From Hyalangium ruber (GTDB taxonomy: Bacteria > Myxococcota > Myxococcia > Myxococcales > Myxococcaceae): DNA of 64,000 bases. Each line of letters opens with the position of its first letter. The first letter of the stretch is position 1. Of the stretch, positions 60,707 through 64,000 are shown piece by piece. The notes below the pieces were generated by a model. That model was not told where the DNA came from. It was given only the letters and a program-made list of their open reading frames with translations, and ran no database searches. Both the position numbers and the translations under genes were made by a program. The stretch is from positions 310,001 to 374,000 of the forward strand of contig NZ_JAXIVS010000001.1 of NCBI RefSeq assembly GCF_034259325.1. Reading direction: 5' to 3'.

Positions 60707-61498
60707 CTACCAGGGGATGGGCTTGCGGTCTCGGAAGAACCCACCCATGGGCCCGTTGAGCGGGAGCGTCGCCGCCCAGACGATGGTGTCGGCGCCCTCC
60801 TCCACGCTCCGAGGCGCATGGGCCCCGCCCATGCGCGTGCGCACCCAGCCCGGGCAGACCGCGTTCACCCGCTGGGACTGGCCCTTCAGCTCCTCGGCCA
60901 GCAGGCGCGTGAGCGCGTTGAGCGCCGCCTTCGAGACGGCGTAGGCCGAGCGGGGCCAGCCCTTGCGCGCGTACTGCCCGCTCCGCACGTCCTCGATGAA
61001 CTCGCGCGCCAGCGCGGCCAGCGCCTCCTTCGTGGGCGGCGGCGGCTCGAAGCGGCGGCGAATCTCTGGTGAGAGGTTGTCCAGCGCCCCCGAGCCGCTC
61101 GACACCATGACGATGCGCGCGTTCGGCTCGAGCAGCGGCTGCAGGCGCTCCGTCAGGCGCAGCGGGCCGAAGAAGTTCACCGCGAGGGTGCGCTCGGCGA
61201 CGTTCACGTCGAAGCCCTCCAGGGTGAGGGCCGCGTTGTTCACGAGCCCCGAGAGCCGCTGATCCTGGCGCTCCAGGCGCACCGTCAGCGCGTCGATGCT
61301 CTCGGCGGAGGCCACATCCAGCGGCTCGAAGCTCACCTCCAGCCCCTGGGCGCGCAGCGCGGCGGTGGCCTCCTGACCGGCGGCCGGGTCCTTCGCCGTC
61401 AGCAGCACCCGCCTCCCGCTCCGGCCGAGCTGTCGACAGACCTCGAGCCCGATGCCGCGATTGCCCCCCGTGACCAGGACCGCTCCCTGCATGTTCAC
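60707..61498 (-). CDS. Short-chain dehydrogenase/reductase (SDR)
   Basis: 263 residues: AVLVTGGNRGIGLEVCRQLGRSGRRVLLTAKDP, LVNNAAL, IVMVSSGSG and YAVSKAALNALTRLLAEELKG. The form is that of the carbonyl-reductase-like or salutaridine-reductase-like SDRs (GNRGIG and an insertion with FEPPPPTKEALAALAREFIEDV). It overlaps the end of the FAD-dependent oxidoreductase gene by four bases, so the two probably modify the same metabolite. Confidence 0.87.
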   Translation of the reverse strand: MNMQGAVLVTGGNRGIGLEVCRQLGRSGRRVLLTAKDPAAGQEATAALRAQGLEVSFEPLDVASAESIDALTVRLERQDQRLSGLVNNAALTLEGFDVNVAERTLAVNFFGPLRLTERLQPLLEPNARIVMVSSGSGALDNLSPEIRRRFEPPPPTKEALAALAREFIEDVRSGQYARKGWPRSAYAVSKAALNALTRLLAEELKGQSQRVNAVCPGWVRTRMGGAHAPRSVEEGADTIVWAATLPLNGPMGGFFRDRKPIPW

Positions 61499-63033
61499 TC
61501 AGCCTCTCCTCTCCCCGAGCCCCTGCCTCGCAGGATACCCAGGCTCCAGCGGTTGGCGGCGATTCGAGCCGCGGTTCTCACGCCACCGAGCGCGGTGGCC
61601 AAGGTGCTCTGCCCCGGGAAGACGGAGTCCCCCACGAGCCACAGCCCGTCCATCACCGGCCGAGGGCTCAGCTCACGGTACTGGTGCAGCCCGGCCCGGC
61701 GCGGCACGCCTCCCACCGCCCCTCCCTCCCTTCGGGTGAAGCGCTCGAAGGTGCGCGGCGAGGCCGTCAGCTCATGCCGCACATCTCGAGCCCACTCGGG
61801 TGCGAGCCGCGTGAGCCCCTCTCGCATCCGAGCCTGGATTCCGGCCAGGTACCGGCCCTGCTCCTCGGGAGCGGCCCCAGCCAGCGTGCGCAGCGGCACA
61901 TGCGTGGAGACGGTGAGCGTGCGGTGCCCTGGAGGCGCCCGGCCCACGTCCGCCTCGCCGCTGATGGAGACGAAGAGGTGATTGCCCTCCACGAACGGGC
62001 TCGCCTCGTCCTGCACGAGCTCCAGGTGGCAGGCCTTGGCCGGAGCGCCCTCCGGAGCTCGCACCACCCGGTACAGCATGGCCGCGCCCCACCCTTCCGC
62101 CACGCGCTCGCCCAGCTCCACCAACCGGGGCAGTTGTTCGGAAGACGGGCCCAGCAGACGCAGCAGCCCCTGGGGCAGCACGTTGGCGGCCACGTGCCGG
62201 GCCCGCAGCTCTCCCCGGCGTGTCACCACCCGCCACCCTCCTGACTCGGGCGCCAGCGACTTCACCCGGTTGGCCAGCAGCACCTCTCCGCCGCCGCGGG
62301 TGATGGCCTCCACGAGCGCCTCCGCCAGCCGGCCGATGCCGCCGCGCACATGCCCCGTCCCGCGCCAGTAGTAGTCCATGGCCGCCATGGCGATGGGGGC
62401 CTCCGCCTCGGCGGCGCTGCACTGCACGGTGATCTGGCACAGCCCGTCGAGGTACGTCTTCAGCGGGGTGAAGCGCAGCAGGCCGAAGTGCTCCAGCACC
62501 GCACCGAGCGGGCGGCCCAACCAGCGCAGCAGGGACATATAGCGAGGCACGCGGGCCGCATGGCGCAGCAGGGAGCGCGCATCCAGGGGCGGCAGCAGTC
62601 CCGGCTCATCGAAGAGGGACCACAGGGCATCGGCCACCTGGCGCTGGTGCGCGAAGAAGCCCTGGAGCCCTCGAACCGGAGCGCCTGGCAGGCCGAAGAG
62701 CTGCCCCAGGAAGCGCTGGCGATCCCGGTAGACGCTCAGCCGCAGCGAGGGGGTGCGCAGCTCCACGAGGGGATCCAACCAGTCCACCTCGACCTTGAGC
62801 CCATGGCGGCGCACCCACTGGCCGAAGAGCTGCTCCTCGCCCAGCCCGGAGAACAGGGTGGCGCCCGCCTCGAAGGCGTAGCCATCCCGCCGGAAGGTGC
62901 TGGCACAACCGCCGGGGTAGTTGAGCGCCTCACATAGCGCCACCCGGGCGCCCCGCTGCACCAGGTCGAGCGCCGTGGCCATCCCGCCGAAGCCCGCTCC
63001 CACCACCACCGCGTCGTACCAGGACTCCGACAT
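61495..63033 (-). CDS. FAD-dependent oxidoreductase of the phytoene desaturase/carotene isomerase type
   Basis: 512 residues. The dinucleotide-binding fold is at the N-terminus (YDAVVVGAGFGGMATALDLVQRGARVALCEALNYPGGCASTFRRDGYAFEAGATLFSG). The C-terminal FAD contact is MDGLWLVGDSVFPGQSTLATALGGVRTA. It resembles the CrtI/CrtISO and retinol-saturase group more than classical CrtI. The likely substrate is a polyene or other lipid. It overlaps the SDR gene by four bases and no other carotenoid gene is near. Confidence 0.85.
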   Translation of the reverse strand: MSESWYDAVVVGAGFGGMATALDLVQRGARVALCEALNYPGGCASTFRRDGYAFEAGATLFSGLGEEQLFGQWVRRHGLKVEVDWLDPLVELRTPSLRLSVYRDRQRFLGQLFGLPGAPVRGLQGFFAHQRQVADALWSLFDEPGLLPPLDARSLLRHAARVPRYMSLLRWLGRPLGAVLEHFGLLRFTPLKTYLDGLCQITVQCSAAEAEAPIAMAAMDYYWRGTGHVRGGIGRLAEALVEAITRGGGEVLLANRVKSLAPESGGWRVVTRRGELRARHVAANVLPQGLLRLLGPSSEQLPRLVELGERVAEGWGAAMLYRVVRAPEGAPAKACHLELVQDEASPFVEGNHLFVSISGEADVGRAPPGHRTLTVSTHVPLRTLAGAAPEEQGRYLAGIQARMREGLTRLAPEWARDVRHELTASPRTFERFTRREGGAVGGVPRRAGLHQYRELSPRPVMDGLWLVGDSVFPGQSTLATALGGVRTAARIAANRWSLGILRGRGSGRGEAE

Positions 63034-63285
63034 GGCCCCAGGGATAACGACCTCCCGGCCTTCTCGCGCGTTGTGTCACTTGGAGCGCCGAAAATTGGCA
63101 CTCCCCGTCCTGCCGCGCACGGGTCTCCCCCTGATTTCGCGGGTCTAGACTGACCCGAGGGCTGGCACGGGCACTGCTTTGGGCCACGGCACGGTCCCCC
63201 TCACACGTCCTGTTCTCCCAACGGAGCCCCCGCTCCGTGCAGGAGGCGTGTGTCTCGTGGGGCCGCCAACCCGATGAGGAGCCCC

Positions 63286-64000
63286 ATGACACAGGTACAA
63301 CCCTACACACCTCGCATGCTGTGGATGACGGCGGTGCTCGCCTTCTCGCTGTGGAGTCCTGGAGCACGCGCCGAGCCTTCTCTCGAGCCCGACACCTTCG
63401 AGAAGGAGGACACCCATTCTCCCGCCAAGAAGCGCAAGCCCCAGCGCAACCTCCTCGTCACCACGATCAACCACTCGATGGTCATCGGGGAGAGAGGCGC
63501 TCTCTGGGTCTGGGGTGGCATCTCGGGCGAGCGCGCGGGGACCTTGCCGCAGATCGAGCTGGGTCAGGCCACGCCGGTGCGGATGCCCGGTATGAGCGGC
63601 GCGGTGTCGATCTCCTCTCTCAGAGAGGGGTACTTCTCCCTGGCGCTGATGAAGGACGGCACCGTGCAGGCCTGGGGGCTCAATCATTCCGGCCAGCTCG
63701 GCAACGGCACGACGGAGTCACCGCTCACGCGTGTCCAGGTGCTTGGACTGACCCATGTGGTGTCCCTCTCCGCGGGGACCAACCACTCGCTGGCCGTGCG
63801 CGCGGATGGCACGGTGTGGGCCTGGGGCCTCAACAGTTCCGGCCAGCTCGGAGATGGCACCACCCAGCGGCGGCTCGTGCCGGTACAGGTGCCTGGGCTC
63901 TCCAACGTGGTGTCCGTCTCGGCGTCTCTCACCCACTCGCTGGCGCTGCACGCGGACGGCACGGTGTCAGCTTGGGGGAGCAATGGCGCTGGTGAGCTCG
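63286..64000 (+). CDS. Secreted RCC1-repeat protein (partial, runs off right edge)
   Basis: Starts at the ATG at 63286 (GAGGAG site) and stays open to the window end (238 codons). A Sec signal peptide (MLWMTAVLAFSLWSPGARA) is followed by RCC1 repeats of about 50 residues: NHSMVIGERGALWVWGG, YFSLALMKDGTVQAWGLNHSGQLGNGTT, NHSLAVRADGTVWAWGLNSSGQLGDGTT and THSLALHADGTVSAWGSNGAGEL. These fold as a seven-bladed beta-propeller. Secreted RCC1-like proteins are numerous in myxobacteria; the partner is unknown. The rest lies outside the window. Confidence 0.88.
   Translation, partial: MTQVQPYTPRMLWMTAVLAFSLWSPGARAEPSLEPDTFEKEDTHSPAKKRKPQRNLLVTTINHSMVIGERGALWVWGGISGERAGTLPQIELGQATPVRMPGMSGAVSISSLREGYFSLALMKDGTVQAWGLNHSGQLGNGTTESPLTRVQVLGLTHVVSLSAGTNHSLAVRADGTVWAWGLNSSGQLGDGTTQRRLVPVQVPGLSNVVSVSASLTHSLALHADGTVSAWGSNGAGEL

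Noticed and set aside
63237-63995. Plus-strand open frame of 252 codons starting at 63237
   Set aside because: It is a shifted frame over the RCC1-repeat gene that begins at 63286 and runs off the window edge.

Overview
The window is high-GC DNA (roughly two thirds G+C, most codons ending in G or C) from a predatory, social delta-group bacterium. The gene families point to a myxobacterium, most likely Cystobacterineae (Myxococcus, Archangium, Cystobacter or Stigmatella relatives). These include MopE-type metal-binding lipoproteins, choice-of-anchor-A and thrombospondin-3 lipoproteins, a Ser/Thr kinase with an extracellular Cys-rich tail, Sel1 arrays, a PilT paralogue, sigma-54 two-component control, exopolysaccharide sugar transferase genes and lipoprotein-borne toxin/immunity genes. 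No rRNA, complete tRNA, integrase, transposase or CRISPR array was seen.

Layout. 1-6868 (minus): a polyamine uptake and degradation operon, potD-potA-potB-potC-aldehyde dehydrogenase-gabT, followed by the start of a probable amine oxidase. 7000-15670: a MopE-type lipoprotein, a MaoC hydratase with its AraC regulator, a methyltransferase, and a large lipoprotein joining He-PIG domains to an endonuclease/exonuclease/phosphatase and a lamin-tail domain. 15701-20739: an Mrr-type restriction enzyme, a membrane Ser/Thr kinase and a 21-unit Sel1 lipoprotein. 21051-29752: a short-chain dehydrogenase, an acetyltransferase, a divergent HxlR regulator/serine hydrolase pair with a clear operator cluster, a frameshifted secreted protein, and an alpha-2-macroglobulin-like protein.

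29769-44160 is the accessory stretch. It carries three same-direction copies of a tmRNA/tRNA 3'-end-like sequence (29769, 41561, 44139). It also holds a lower-GC lipoprotein-nuclease/immunity pair resembling the Sit kin-discrimination toxins, cell-surface lipoproteins, and a two-gene cassette of a B12-type radical SAM RiPP maturase plus a protein ending in Gly-Pro-Gly-Gly repeats. Further along are an ArsR/SRPBCC operon that is probably leaderless, a MocR regulator cut by an in-frame stop, an exopolysaccharide priming transferase behind a sigma-54 promoter with a degenerate tyrosine-kinase-like partner, a DNA alkylation repair protein, an orphan Imm11 immunity protein and BioY.

44178-64000: an extended PilT paralogue and its operon partner, a zinc-ribbon/J-domain protein, DJ-1/PfpI, an AAC(6')-like acetyltransferase and an SDR/AraC divergent pair. 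Next comes a histidine kinase/NtrC pair immediately upstream of a SulP-carbonic anhydrase operon that has a textbook sigma-54 promoter. The window closes with a TPR protein, a PheS-like orphan ligase, DUF3703, a small lipoprotein, a peptidoglycan amidase, an SDR/phytoene-desaturase-like pair and the start of an RCC1-repeat protein.

Best candidates for something undescribed: the radical SAM/GPGG-repeat cassette (34058-36422), the lipoprotein toxin pair beside an attachment-site-like repeat (29769-31380), and the kinase/NtrC/sigma-54-controlled SulP-carbonic anhydrase unit (50818-56271).
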